64,000 nucleotides of DNA from Klebsiella huaxiensis (GTDB lineage Bacteria; Pseudomonadota; Gammaproteobacteria; Enterobacterales; Enterobacteriaceae), in the NCBI RefSeq assembly GCF_003261575.2, contig NZ_CP036175.1:4402001-4466000 (forward strand), read 5' to 3'. The position numbers and the translations under genes were made by a program. Shown here piece by piece: positions 35,573 through 43,807 of the stretch; position 1 is the first letter of the stretch, and each line of letters starts with the position of its first letter. The notes below the pieces were generated by a model. The model had not been told where the DNA came from. It saw only the letters and a list, made by a program, of their open reading frames with translations, and searched no databases.

Positions 35573-35620
35573 ACTGACAATTTAAGTATCGCCATCAACG
35601 GACTGCTCTGGGTTGGTTAC

Positions 35621-38242
35621 ATGGAAAAGAAAAATTATTATAAGGGGTATGCTCCTACCTCCCTGCACAAAGCGATATTTCACCGAAATCTCTTAGGGTT
35701 ATGCATTTCTGTTATATTAGCCGCTATACCTTCTATTGCTTTGTCCAATGATTTTGAATTTGAAGAAGGTTTTCTGAAGAAGGACAAAAATGGTGCTTCT
35801 CCGGATATTTTCCTCATCAAAAACTCTGTATCACCGGGCATTAAACAAGTCGATGTATATCTCAATGAAAGGCTTGTAGATCAGTATCCAATTAATTTTA
35901 TTGAAAATGCTAAAAAAGATGAAGTGATAGCTTGTTTGCCTTCTGATTTTTTAAAACAAATAGGCATCAAGACTGAAAATTATGATAAATGGAAAAAGCC
36001 ATCAACTACGCCAGTTAAAAACGTGGTTGAAACAAAAAAGTTACAGGTTTGCGAAGATTTAGCTTCCAGCATTCCTCATTCCCGGATTGATTATGACGAC
36101 ACGGTGCAGATCCTGAAAATTCAGGTTCCACAGGTTGCTATTGATTCAACCCATTTCACTATGATTTCACCAAAAGAGTGGGATCATGGCGTCGCTAATT
36201 TACGCACGAGCTACTCTGGCTACTATTACCAAACACAATTAAAAAATACGCACAACAGCAATATTGATGATAAGACCTCCAGTGCCTATATCAACCTGAA
36301 CAGCGTGGCTGGTTTTGGTCCGTGGCGGTTATTCAGCATTGACTCCTTTAGCCGTGACACACAAGGCAAATGGGATAACAATCACGATCGTTTGTATATG
36401 AGCCGCGACTTCGCGCCTGTGCACGGCACATTTGCAGTTGGCGATCTTTATACTAAGACTAAAAGCAGTATTTTCGGCCCGATACCACTGCGCGGTATCT
36501 CCTTGAATACTAGCGAAAGTATGATGCTGGATAATGAATTTAGTTATGCGCCAGTAATACGAGGTGTAGCTCGCACAAACGCACGTATCTATGTTCGCCA
36601 GCGCAATAATATTATTTACAGCGCGACCTTAACACCCGGTGAATTTGCAATAGATGATATCTACAGCGCTCAGGTTGGTGCCGATCTGGAAGTTACCGTT
36701 GAAGAAGCGGATGGTACAAAACAGGTCTTTTGGGTTCCCTTCACAACACTGCCGACCTTACTTCGGCCGGGGACGCTTCGCTATGGTACGGCTATTGGGC
36801 AATATCGCGATGGAGCGAACAGTGCCGATCAGCCATGGCTTGGAACAACTAACATAGAGTATGGTTTCGAAAAGATCACTGTTAATAATACGCTGCTTAT
36901 CGCAGAGAATTATCAGTCCGCAGCAATTGGTACCGCATGGAACGTAGGCAGCCTGGGCGCATTCTCTTTTGAATTTGCTAATGCTTATTATCGTGAGACC
37001 TGGAATGACGATGTGTCACATAATGGCTCCGCATTGCGCTTATTATATGCTAAGCAATTTTCTGAAACTGATACGGGCTTACAAATTTTGGGCTACCAAT
37101 ACCGTTCAGAGAATTTCCTTGATTTTTCTGAATTTATGACCCGCTCAAACTATGAAGATATTAATGGTTATGATTATGGTGATAGCGGCTGGAATCGACG
37201 CCGCCGTAGTCGGGTTGAGATGAATATTAACCAAGGGTTAGCGGGTAAAGGTAGCCTTTATTTTTCTCTCAGCCAGGACCGCTTTTATAATACATCCGAC
37301 AAAAGTACATCCATTTCAGGAGGAGCGGGTACCAATATTGGATCGGCGAACGTTTCCTTATCATGGACATACACCAAGGATAATAATTTTAAAGATAACC
37401 AACTGAATCTCAATGTCAGTATCCCGCTGCATTGGGGTAAAAATGCAGCTTCAATAGGCACTGTTAACTATGGTTTAACGCGAAACAAAGATAATCGCTA
37501 CAACCAGACTCTGGGCTACTCTGGTACAGCCCTGGATAACAATCTGAACTATTCAGCTAACTTCCAGCGCAACGAAGAAGGGAACTATAGCGAATCCTTC
37601 TCAGCAGGATACAGTTCCAGTCTCGCCGCGTTAAATGGCTCCGTCGGGCACGATGATAATTCTACGCAATTTTCAGCAGGAATGAGCGGCGGGCTGGTGC
37701 TTTATCGCGGAGGATTAATACTGACTCCAGCGCTAGGCAGAACCATCGGTATTATTGAAACACCTGATGCCAGCGGCATCGGTGTTAATTCAAGTAATAA
37801 TGCGAAAACAGATTATTGGGGACGCACCGTTGTTAATTATCTGACACCGTACCGTTATAATACGTTGACGCTTGATACAACCCATGCCGAAAACGTTGAA
37901 CTTAAAGAAACTACGCGAAAGGTTGTGCCATCTGAAGGTGCCGCCGTCCTTTTGCATTTCGCCACACGCTCTGGCAGGCGTGCGATGGTTGAAATAAAAA
38001 GCGCCAAGAAAATTCCCCTCGGCGCACCTGTTTATATAGAGGGCGAAAAGGAAGAAGCCGGCATTATTGGAAATAAAAACGTGGTTTATTTAAGTGGCCT
38101 TGACGCACGTATCCAACAGGTATTACAGGTTGTATGGGGAGACGGTAATACACAACAATGTCGATTTAATTTACCTCCAGCGACTAAAGAGCAATTAGAA
38201 CGCGATAACTGGTATAAAAAAATTATCGTACAGTGTGAATGA
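35621..38242 (+). CDS. Fimbrial outer-membrane usher
   Basis: 873 residues, the usual usher length. Signal peptide around residues 25-42 (CISVILAAIPSIALS). N-terminal chaperone-binding domain (about 45-165), 24-strand barrel with a plug (about 250-330; segments such as GDLYTKTKSSIFGPIPLRGI), and C-terminal domains ending with the paired cysteines QQCRFNLP and KIIVQCE. It is the pore through which chaperone-subunit complexes are secreted and assembled. Here it precedes the chaperone gene, an order different from fim/sfm. No obvious ribosome site before ATG 35621. Confidence 0.94.
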   Translation: MEKKNYYKGYAPTSLHKAIFHRNLLGLCISVILAAIPSIALSNDFEFEEGFLKKDKNGASPDIFLIKNSVSPGIKQVDVYLNERLVDQYPINFIENAKKDEVIACLPSDFLKQIGIKTENYDKWKKPSTTPVKNVVETKKLQVCEDLASSIPHSRIDYDDTVQILKIQVPQVAIDSTHFTMISPKEWDHGVANLRTSYSGYYYQTQLKNTHNSNIDDKTSSAYINLNSVAGFGPWRLFSIDSFSRDTQGKWDNNHDRLYMSRDFAPVHGTFAVGDLYTKTKSSIFGPIPLRGISLNTSESMMLDNEFSYAPVIRGVARTNARIYVRQRNNIIYSATLTPGEFAIDDIYSAQVGADLEVTVEEADGTKQVFWVPFTTLPTLLRPGTLRYGTAIGQYRDGANSADQPWLGTTNIEYGFEKITVNNTLLIAENYQSAAIGTAWNVGSLGAFSFEFANAYYRETWNDDVSHNGSALRLLYAKQFSETDTGLQILGYQYRSENFLDFSEFMTRSNYEDINGYDYGDSGWNRRRRSRVEMNINQGLAGKGSLYFSLSQDRFYNTSDKSTSISGGAGTNIGSANVSLSWTYTKDNNFKDNQLNLNVSIPLHWGKNAASIGTVNYGLTRNKDNRYNQTLGYSGTALDNNLNYSANFQRNEEGNYSESFSAGYSSSLAALNGSVGHDDNSTQFSAGMSGGLVLYRGGLILTPALGRTIGIIETPDASGIGVNSSNNAKTDYWGRTVVNYLTPYRYNTLTLDTTHAENVELKETTRKVVPSEGAAVLLHFATRSGRRAMVEIKSAKKIPLGAPVYIEGEKEEAGIIGNKNVVYLSGLDARIQQVLQVVWGDGNTQQCRFNLPPATKEQLERDNWYKKIIVQCE

Positions 38243-38313
38243 TCTTCTGATTTCACAGGATTTCCTGTGAAATCAGCCTGCAAGAATATTGAATAATTTT
38301 ATTAAGGATGCTT

Positions 38314-39048
38314 ATGAAACGGATATCATGGAGTTTGAAAGGAAAGGTTGCGTTATTACTACTCACATGCATCAGCCATTCTGCACTCTCAGCGGTTCGT
38401 CCTCAACTGACTCGTGCTATCGCATATGCTGCAGATAAAGAGACAGCGGTTGAGATTATTAATGACGCACCCAATAGTTATATGATTCAGTCGTGGATGG
38501 AAGATCTTAATGGTCGTGATGATAATATCCCCATAGTTCTCACCCCACCGGTAATGAAATTAAATGGAGGAAACGAGGGTAAACTGCGATTGGTAGTCAT
38601 TCCTTCACAGGTTCCTCAGGATCGTGAGTCAGTTTATTGGCTGAATATACAAGAAATCCCACCAAAATCAAAAGCCAGTATAGATAATAAACTGGTTATT
38701 GCAATTCGTAGTCGCATGAAGGTTTTTGTTCGTCCAGTAGGGTTTAATTACGAAGATGCACGCGATGCGGTAAATAAACTGACGTGGTCAGTAGAAAAAG
38801 AGGGAGGTAAAACCTGGCTGAAGGCTAAAAATAATTCGGCTTATTATATTAGTTTTGGTAAATTAGCATTAAAACAAGGTACCAAAGCTGAAGTGATGCT
38901 GGACGACAAATTTCATATGCCACCACCGTTTGGTTCCCAACGCTATGAGGTTCCCCAAAATATATCTGGTTCGGTGAAATTGATCTACAGCGCAGTTCAT
39001 GACTATGGCGGTGCAGGTAAAGAGTTTACAACAGAGGTGAATCTTTAA
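38314..39048 (+). CDS. Periplasmic fimbrial chaperone (PapD family)
   Basis: 244 residues from the ATG at 38314 (MKRISWSLKGKVALLLLTCI), six bases after AAGG; the ATG at 38308 is too close. Signal peptide, then two Ig-like domains. The family signature is seen as LRLVVIPSQVPQDRESVYWL followed by NIQEIPP (residues about 91-117). It caps subunits by donor-strand complementation and delivers them to the usher. Its stop overlaps the adhesin ATG by one base. Confidence 0.94.
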   Translation: MKRISWSLKGKVALLLLTCISHSALSAVRPQLTRAIAYAADKETAVEIINDAPNSYMIQSWMEDLNGRDDNIPIVLTPPVMKLNGGNEGKLRLVVIPSQVPQDRESVYWLNIQEIPPKSKASIDNKLVIAIRSRMKVFVRPVGFNYEDARDAVNKLTWSVEKEGGKTWLKAKNNSAYYISFGKLALKQGTKAEVMLDDKFHMPPPFGSQRYEVPQNISGSVKLIYSAVHDYGGAGKEFTTEVNL

Positions 39049-40331
39049 TGTATAAAAAAATATTTACTTCAGGCATGCTTTTTGTCGCTGTAACTGCGCC
39101 GTGCCATGCCTCTACTTTTTCCGAACAGGTAACCTGGCTAGCTGGAGACAATGCAGGTCAGCCTGCTGGTACCTGTATATATAACATTCCAGATAACAAC
39201 AAACCCTTATCACAACCTAAAACTTTAGTGATTGATGATAACCTGCAAAATAACTCCGTTATTTATACTTGGGGTAATTTTCTCGATTTTTCTGCAACCT
39301 GTACCGGATCCGGCATCAGTAATTCCGATCCTAAAATATCTGTGCCGAGTTCCAGTAAGACATTTCTAAGTTACAGCGTCAGTTTCAGTGGTACCACGTC
39401 TACAGCGCCAAATAATATATATACCAATAATAGTGGCTTATCACTTAAATATACTTACTTATTTAATCAAGCCGCCCCGGAACCTTGTCAAGGCTGTCAA
39501 CCCTTTCCTGACAGCGGTGATGCAAGCTTTGGAACGCTGTTAGCTGCAATAAGAATTAATAACAAATATGTCCCAGACAACGGATTTGAGTCAGAAAGGG
39601 AAAAATATCAAGATTTTATTACCATGTATTTTTTTGTGGTTAAGCCTCTAAGTGATGGAAGATATTCCTTCGCTAGTACGACCCCTATAACTCAATCATA
39701 TCAAGTAAAGGCCGAATTAATAAAAGATGGACCGATAGATTATGATGCAACGCCGCTGGCGCTCCGGAGCGGCTATAGCAGTATTCAGGTATATGCTGGT
39801 AATGTTTACTCTACTTATGCTTTTGATATCGGCAGCGGAGGTGTTCAAATCGTCCGGCCAACCTGTCAGCTCAAAACAAAAGATTATATAGTCCCTATGA
39901 GTAACTGGGTAAGCATCGATCCGGTTGTTAAGCCCGGCATTTTTCCCGCCTATGGCAGTCAGGTTCCGGTCAATATTGTGATGGAATGCTCAGGGAAGGT
40001 TGATGACACCCAAATCAGCTTTGAAGACGCGAACAGTGTATCCTCCAGGCAGGATGTGAGTCTGTACGATTCTACTGGTGGTACTATAATCGACGGCCTT
40101 GCCATTCAGTTATTATATAATAATGCTGCAATTCCGACAGATAATACAAAGATAGTGATTAGCGGATTGGGGACAACCAAAGCCATAGCTGATAGCACGC
40201 CGTTATTTGATTCAACCAGCATTGTAAATTTTACCGCCCGCTATGTTCAAACAGATGCAATAAAAATGAACGGTACCGAATACACAGGTCCCGTTACCGG
40301 GAAGTTAAATATTTGGGTAACATATAATTGA
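39048..40331 (+). CDS. Fimbrial tip adhesin
   Basis: 427 residues, much longer than a pilin. Signal peptide MYKKIFTSGMLFVAVTAPCHA. A roughly 240-residue N-terminal lectin-like region with several Cys residues (TCIYNIP, SATCTGSG, PEPCQGCQPFP) joins a pilin domain from about 275 with the Cys pair TCQLKTKDY and VMECSGK. It ends GKLNIWVTYN, a typical subunit C-terminus. The two-domain design is that of FimH/PapG-type adhesins; receptor unknown. No minor pilin genes follow, so this is a minimal fimbrial set. Confidence 0.85.
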   Translation: MYKKIFTSGMLFVAVTAPCHASTFSEQVTWLAGDNAGQPAGTCIYNIPDNNKPLSQPKTLVIDDNLQNNSVIYTWGNFLDFSATCTGSGISNSDPKISVPSSSKTFLSYSVSFSGTTSTAPNNIYTNNSGLSLKYTYLFNQAAPEPCQGCQPFPDSGDASFGTLLAAIRINNKYVPDNGFESEREKYQDFITMYFFVVKPLSDGRYSFASTTPITQSYQVKAELIKDGPIDYDATPLALRSGYSSIQVYAGNVYSTYAFDIGSGGVQIVRPTCQLKTKDYIVPMSNWVSIDPVVKPGIFPAYGSQVPVNIVMECSGKVDDTQISFEDANSVSSRQDVSLYDSTGGTIIDGLAIQLLYNNAAIPTDNTKIVISGLGTTKAIADSTPLFDSTSIVNFTARYVQTDAIKMNGTEYTGPVTGKLNIWVTYN

Positions 40332-40347
40332 CAGTGATTGCCCTTTT

Positions 40348-40388
40348 CTAATAGCTAACCGCCAACATAGCTGGAGGTTAGCTATTAG
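40348..40388 (+). terminator. Hairpin at the end of the fimbrial operon
   Basis: CTAATAGCTAACC (40348-40360) and GGTTAGCTATTAG (40376-40388) form a perfect 13-bp stem with a 15-nt loop, 17 nt after the adhesin stop. No T-run follows. Confidence 0.65.
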
Positions 40389-40404
40389 AATTATGTAAAC
40401 CCCA

Positions 40405-40540
40405 ATTATACTCGTCATACTTCAAGCTGCATGTGTGTTAGCCGCGCTCGTTCGCCTGAATAACTTATCTGAATAAGCTCATCGGGGTTCACTTTCTTGC
40501 CGCCTTCCACTTTCTGTACTTCAGGAAATGGGAGAGCATC
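40405..40540. repeat. Degenerate ERIC-like remnant next to argU
   Basis: CGTCATACTTCAAGCTGCATGTG near 40415-40437 is the reverse of the ERIC end seen at 57580-57599 and 63621-63650 (GCACATGCAACTTGAAGTATGACG-like). The following CATCGGGGTTCACTTTCTTGCC is a worn version of the ERIC centre. The other end is not recognisable. The rest of the 40389-40680 gap shows nothing else. Confidence 0.5.
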
Positions 40541-40680
40541 GAAATAGTACGCAGATATGCTCACCTGGCACCTAATCATTTAACGGAACATGCGCGGCAA
40601 ATTGACTCAGTTTTTTGAGGAATATGTCCCACAAGGAAAAATCAGTGGCGGGAGGAAGTTGATAAGTAGTTGATTATTAA

Positions 40681-40757
40681 TGGTACGCCCTACAGGGCTC
40701 GAACCTGTGACCTACGGCTTAGAAGGCCGTTGCTCTATCCAACTGAGCTAAGGGCGC
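40681..40757 (-). tRNA. argU: tRNA-Arg (anticodon UCU)
   Basis: 77 nt including an encoded CCA. On the minus strand it begins GCGCCCTTAGCTCAGTTGG and has the anticodon loop CTTCTAA (anticodon TCT), the T-loop GGTTCGAACC and the 3' end GGGCGTACCA. This is argU, reader of the rare AGA/AGG codons. In E. coli and Salmonella argU lies close to folD and to fimbrial genes (sfm/fim), as here. It is a common integration site, but no integrase is visible in the window. Confidence 0.97.
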
Positions 40758-40796
40758 ACTGAGAAGTGGGAACTTCATAATGTGCAATCGCCGGGA

Positions 40797-40824
40797 ATTA
40801 TACGGTGCACGCCTGATGAGTCAA
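40797..40824 (-). promoter_or_regulatory. argU promoter
   Basis: On the minus strand TTGACT (complement of 40819-40824) and TATAAT (complement of 40797-40802) are separated by 16 bases. A GC-rich discriminator TCCCGGCG follows. The -10 lies about 40 nt before the tRNA 5' end, as expected for a stable-RNA promoter. Confidence 0.85.
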
Positions 40825-41055
40825 TGTATTTTGCCGCGAAACTGCGCTTGTCTGCATAACCTGTCTGGTTATTCATCTAAAGCAGTATAAAGTTTATCCA
40901 GGTGCATATTTTTGCACGCTAACTTCAGTACCCGCTCGACTCCGGTCAGGCCAAAAGAAAGATAAAATCTCAAACGAAGACTGACAGCGGGGCTGGCTTC
41001 TGACAAAATATCACCATCCCCCTTTCGTAAAGATACAGATGGAATCCTCTCTCTG

Positions 41056-41922
41056 ATGGCAGCAAAAATTATTGACGGTAAAACGATTGCGCAGCAGGTA
41101 CGCTCTGAGGTTGCGGAAAAAGTGAAGGCTCGCGTTGCGGCAGGATTTCGTGCCCCAGGGTTAGCCGTCGTACTGGTTGGCAGCAACCCAGCATCGCAGA
41201 TTTATGTCGCTAGCAAGCGCAAAGCGTGTGAAGAGGTAGGCTTCGTCTCCCGTTCGTACGATCTCCCGGAAACCACCAGCGAAGCGGAGCTGCTGGAGCT
41301 TATCGACACGCTGAATGCCGATAACGCTATTGACGGTATTCTGGTCCAACTGCCGCTGCCCGCTGGTATTGATAATGTTAAAGTTCTCGAACGCATTTCG
41401 CCGGACAAAGACGTCGACGGTTTCCACCCGTATAACGTGGGCCGCCTGTGCCAGCGCGCACCGCGCCTGCGTCCGTGCACCCCGCGCGGCATCGTGACCC
41501 TGCTTGAACGTTACAACATCGATACCTACGGCCTGAACGCGGTGGTCATTGGCGCATCCAATATTGTCGGACGCCCGATGAGCATGGAGCTGCTGTTAGC
41601 AGGTTGCACCACGACCGTGACCCATCGCTTTACCAAAAACCTGCGTCATCACGTCGAAAACGCCGACCTGCTGATCGTCGCGGTCGGTAAACCGGGCTTT
41701 ATTCCGGGTGAATGGATTAAAGAAGGCGCGATTGTGGTCGATGTTGGCATTAACCGCCTGGAAAGCGGCAAAGTGGTTGGCGACGTGGTCTATGAAGATG
41801 CCGCCGCACGCGCATCGTTCATCACGCCGGTTCCCGGCGGCGTCGGCCCTATGACCGTTGCCACTCTCATTCAGAACACGCTGCAGGCGTGCGAAGAGTA
41901 TCACGACATTCAGGAGGCCTGA
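41056..41922 (+). CDS. folD: Methylenetetrahydrofolate dehydrogenase/cyclohydrolase FolD
   Basis: 288 residues, the E. coli FolD length. Catalytic and binding motifs are YVASKRKACEEVG (containing Tyr50 and Lys54-type residues), DGILVQLPLP (about 98-107), the NADP-binding VVIGASNIVGRPMSMELL (about 161-178) and the C-terminal signature PVPGGVGPMT. It interconverts 5,10-methylene-, methenyl- and 10-formyl-tetrahydrofolate in the cytoplasm. It ends one base before the ybcJ start region (GCCTGAGATG), so the two are probably co-expressed. Confidence 0.97.
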   Translation: MAAKIIDGKTIAQQVRSEVAEKVKARVAAGFRAPGLAVVLVGSNPASQIYVASKRKACEEVGFVSRSYDLPETTSEAELLELIDTLNADNAIDGILVQLPLPAGIDNVKVLERISPDKDVDGFHPYNVGRLCQRAPRLRPCTPRGIVTLLERYNIDTYGLNAVVIGASNIVGRPMSMELLLAGCTTTVTHRFTKNLRHHVENADLLIVAVGKPGFIPGEWIKEGAIVVDVGINRLESGKVVGDVVYEDAAARASFITPVPGGVGPMTVATLIQNTLQACEEYHDIQEA

Positions 41923-41923
41923 G

Positions 41924-42136
41924 ATGGCGAATTTTTCTTTAGGCAAACACCCGCACGTTGAACTGTGCGATCTGCTGAAGCTGGAAGGCTGGAGCGAGAG
42001 CGGCGCGCAGGCGAAAATCGCCATTGCCGATGGTCTGGTCAAAGTCGACGGCGCGGTCGAAACCCGCAAGCGCTGCAAAATCGTCGCCGGCCAAACGGTG
42101 AGCTTTGAAGGTCAAAGCATTACCGTTACCGAGTAA
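41924..42136 (+). CDS. ybcJ: S4-like RNA-binding protein YbcJ
   Basis: 70 residues from the ATG at 41924 (MANFSLGKHPHVELCDLLKL), with AGGAGG in the end of folD. It consists almost only of an S4-type RNA-binding fold: LKLEGWSESGAQAKIAIADG (about 16-35) and VKVDGAVETRKRCKIVAGQT. Same neighbour (folD) as in E. coli. The function is not established; the fold predicts binding to structured RNA. Confidence 0.93.
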   Translation: MANFSLGKHPHVELCDLLKLEGWSESGAQAKIAIADGLVKVDGAVETRKRCKIVAGQTVSFEGQSITVTE

Positions 42137-42142
42137 AAAGCA

Positions 42143-42164
42143 AAGGCGCCACAACCGGCGCCTT
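42143..42164. terminator. Bidirectional terminator between ybcJ and the SDR gene
   Basis: AAGGCGCC (42143-42150) and GGCGCCTT (42157-42164) form an 8-bp stem with a 6-nt loop, preceded by AAAAAGCA and followed by AATTTTAT. It serves the two converging genes. Confidence 0.85.
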
Positions 42165-42168
42165 AATT

Positions 42169-42912
42169 TTATCCCCGCCCAACGAACGGCATCTCGTTGG
42201 CCATGATCGTCAGCTCCAGTACGTTAGTCGTTGGCGGCAGCGCCGCAATCATCTGAATCGCCGCCGCAACATCGGCCACATCCATCATCGCCTCTGGCGC
42301 AATCGTGCCGTTAGCCTGATAAACGCCTTTGCGCATCCGCGCCGAAAGCTGCGTCTCGGCGTTGCCAACGTTAATCTGCCCGCAGGCGATATTATATTGT
42401 CGACAGTCGAGTGCGATGGATTTTGTCAGCCCAGTAATCGCGTGCTTCGAGGCGGTATACGGCGCGCTATACAAGCGTGGGGTGGTTGCAGAAATAGAAG
42501 CGTTGTTAATAATCCGCCCGCCCATCGGCTGCTGCTGTTTCATTATCTTGATAGCTTCTTTGGCACAGAGGAAGCTGGCGTGCACGTTAAGATTGAACAC
42601 CCGCTGCCACTCCTCAAACGGGATCTCTTCAATTGATTTCGCCGGACTGTTATTGCCCGCATTGTTAAACAGCAAATCCAGACGACCAAACTGTTCGTGG
42701 ACGCGCTGAAAAAGTGTCTCAACCTGCTGCGGGTCAGTGACGTCTGCGGCAATCGGAATAAATCGTTCAGCGTCCAGCCCCTCTGCGCACTCAGTAAGCT
42801 GCTGCTCGTTACGTGCCACCACGATGACCGCGTAACCCATCTGATACAGGGCCTGCGCCGCCGCATAACCAATGCCTTTACTGCCCCCGGTAACCAACGC
42901 CACCTTCTGCAT
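42169..42912 (-). CDS. Short-chain dehydrogenase/reductase
   Basis: 247 residues with classical SDR features: cofactor loop TGGSKGIGYA (residues about 8-17), NNAGNNS (about 86-92), catalytic Ser in NNASISATTPR and the YxxxK pair in YTASKHAITG (about 155-164). Probably an NAD(P)-dependent alcohol/ketone oxidoreductase; the substrate is unknown. It sits between ybcJ and ybcI, genes that are adjacent in E. coli, so it is an accessory insertion. Transcribed alone, convergent with ybcJ. Confidence 0.88.
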   Translation of the reverse strand: MQKVALVTGGSKGIGYAAAQALYQMGYAVIVVARNEQQLTECAEGLDAERFIPIAADVTDPQQVETLFQRVHEQFGRLDLLFNNAGNNSPAKSIEEIPFEEWQRVFNLNVHASFLCAKEAIKIMKQQQPMGGRIINNASISATTPRLYSAPYTASKHAITGLTKSIALDCRQYNIACGQINVGNAETQLSARMRKGVYQANGTIAPEAMMDVADVAAAIQMIAALPPTTNVLELTIMANEMPFVGRG

Positions 42913-43092
42913 ACATCTTCTCCCTTATGATATTTAGCTTCACGCTAGCGCGTTAGCGAACGAACAGGAATGGTCGCAATGCAAAAAATCAGCGCGCCGA
43001 TCCATTCATTTGCCCAAAATCAGAATCTGGAGGGAATGTCTTTACCGGGTACAGGGGCGATAATGGCAATTATTTTCTCAGGATTACGGGAT

Positions 43093-43626
43093 ATGCCAAC
43101 CATCATTACCCACGCCGCCTTGCCTTTATGTCTTGGAGCCGGGCTGGGGCTACAGATTATCCCACCACGTCTGTTGCTGGCTGGCGTCGTACTTGCCATG
43201 TTGCCGGATGCCGATGTGCTGTCATTCAAGTTCGGCATCGCCTACGGCAATGTCTTCGGCCATCGCGGTTTTACGCATTCCCTCCTGTTTGCGTTTGTTG
43301 TTCCGCTGCTTTGCGTATTATTTGCGGGGCGATGGTTCCGCGTCGGCCTGGTGCGTAGCTGGCTGTTTTTGACGGTTTCGTTGCTGTCACATAGCCTGCT
43401 GGATTCAATTACCACAGGTGGGAAAGGTGTAGGCTGGCTGTGGCCATGGCTGGATGAGCGTTTCTTTGCACCCTGGCAGGTCATCAAAGTCGCTCCTTTT
43501 GCCTTAGCGCAATACACTACGCCATCCGGCCATCAGGTTATTATTTCAGAACTACAGTGGGTCTGGCTGCCGGGAGCCGTTCTGACGCTGTGTTTGTGGG
43601 CATATAGAAGCCGGAAAAAAATGTAA
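43093..43626 (+). CDS. ybcI: DUF457 inner-membrane hydrolase-like protein YbcI
   Basis: 177 residues from the ATG at 43093 (MPTIITHAALPLCLG), the start that matches E. coli YbcI; upstream in-frame ATGs (42970 on) extend into noncoding sequence. YdjM/LexA-regulated DUF457 family: His/Asp motifs THAALPL, LPDADVLSF, GHRGFTHSLLFA and SLLSHSLLDSITTGG are arranged like a membrane metal-dependent hydrolase with about four helices. Function unproven. Monocistronic, with a terminator at 43676-43697. Confidence 0.9.
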   Translation: MPTIITHAALPLCLGAGLGLQIIPPRLLLAGVVLAMLPDADVLSFKFGIAYGNVFGHRGFTHSLLFAFVVPLLCVLFAGRWFRVGLVRSWLFLTVSLLSHSLLDSITTGGKGVGWLWPWLDERFFAPWQVIKVAPFALAQYTTPSGHQVIISELQWVWLPGAVLTLCLWAYRSRKKM

Positions 43627-43675
43627 CGGATTGAATTCAGAGAACTTGTGCTTATCGGGGTTTATTATAAATGAT

Positions 43676-43697
43676 AAGGCCGCAGTAAAGCGGCCTT
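43676..43697. terminator. Terminator after ybcI
   Basis: AAGGCCGC (43676-43683) and GCGGCCTT (43690-43697) form an 8-bp stem with a 6-nt loop, followed by AATTTCAAT. It lies between convergent ybcI and cysS and may serve both. Confidence 0.8.
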
Positions 43698-43807
43698 AAT
43701 TTCAATAAGAGCCTATCCCAGCAGGCGTTATTGGCGCAGACAGTTTGAGCACTGCCCAAGTTCAAAGTGGCAAGCAAAATAGCGCTAATGAGCCAGGCTC
43801 TAAGAGA

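Noticed and set aside
40681..40757. argU as the attachment site of a prophage or integrative element
   Set aside because: No integrase, excisionase or second tRNA 3'-end copy was found within the window on either side.
42970..43092. Longer N-terminus for YbcI
   Set aside because: The upstream 41 codons are not protein-like and the start at 43093 matches the known family N-terminus.
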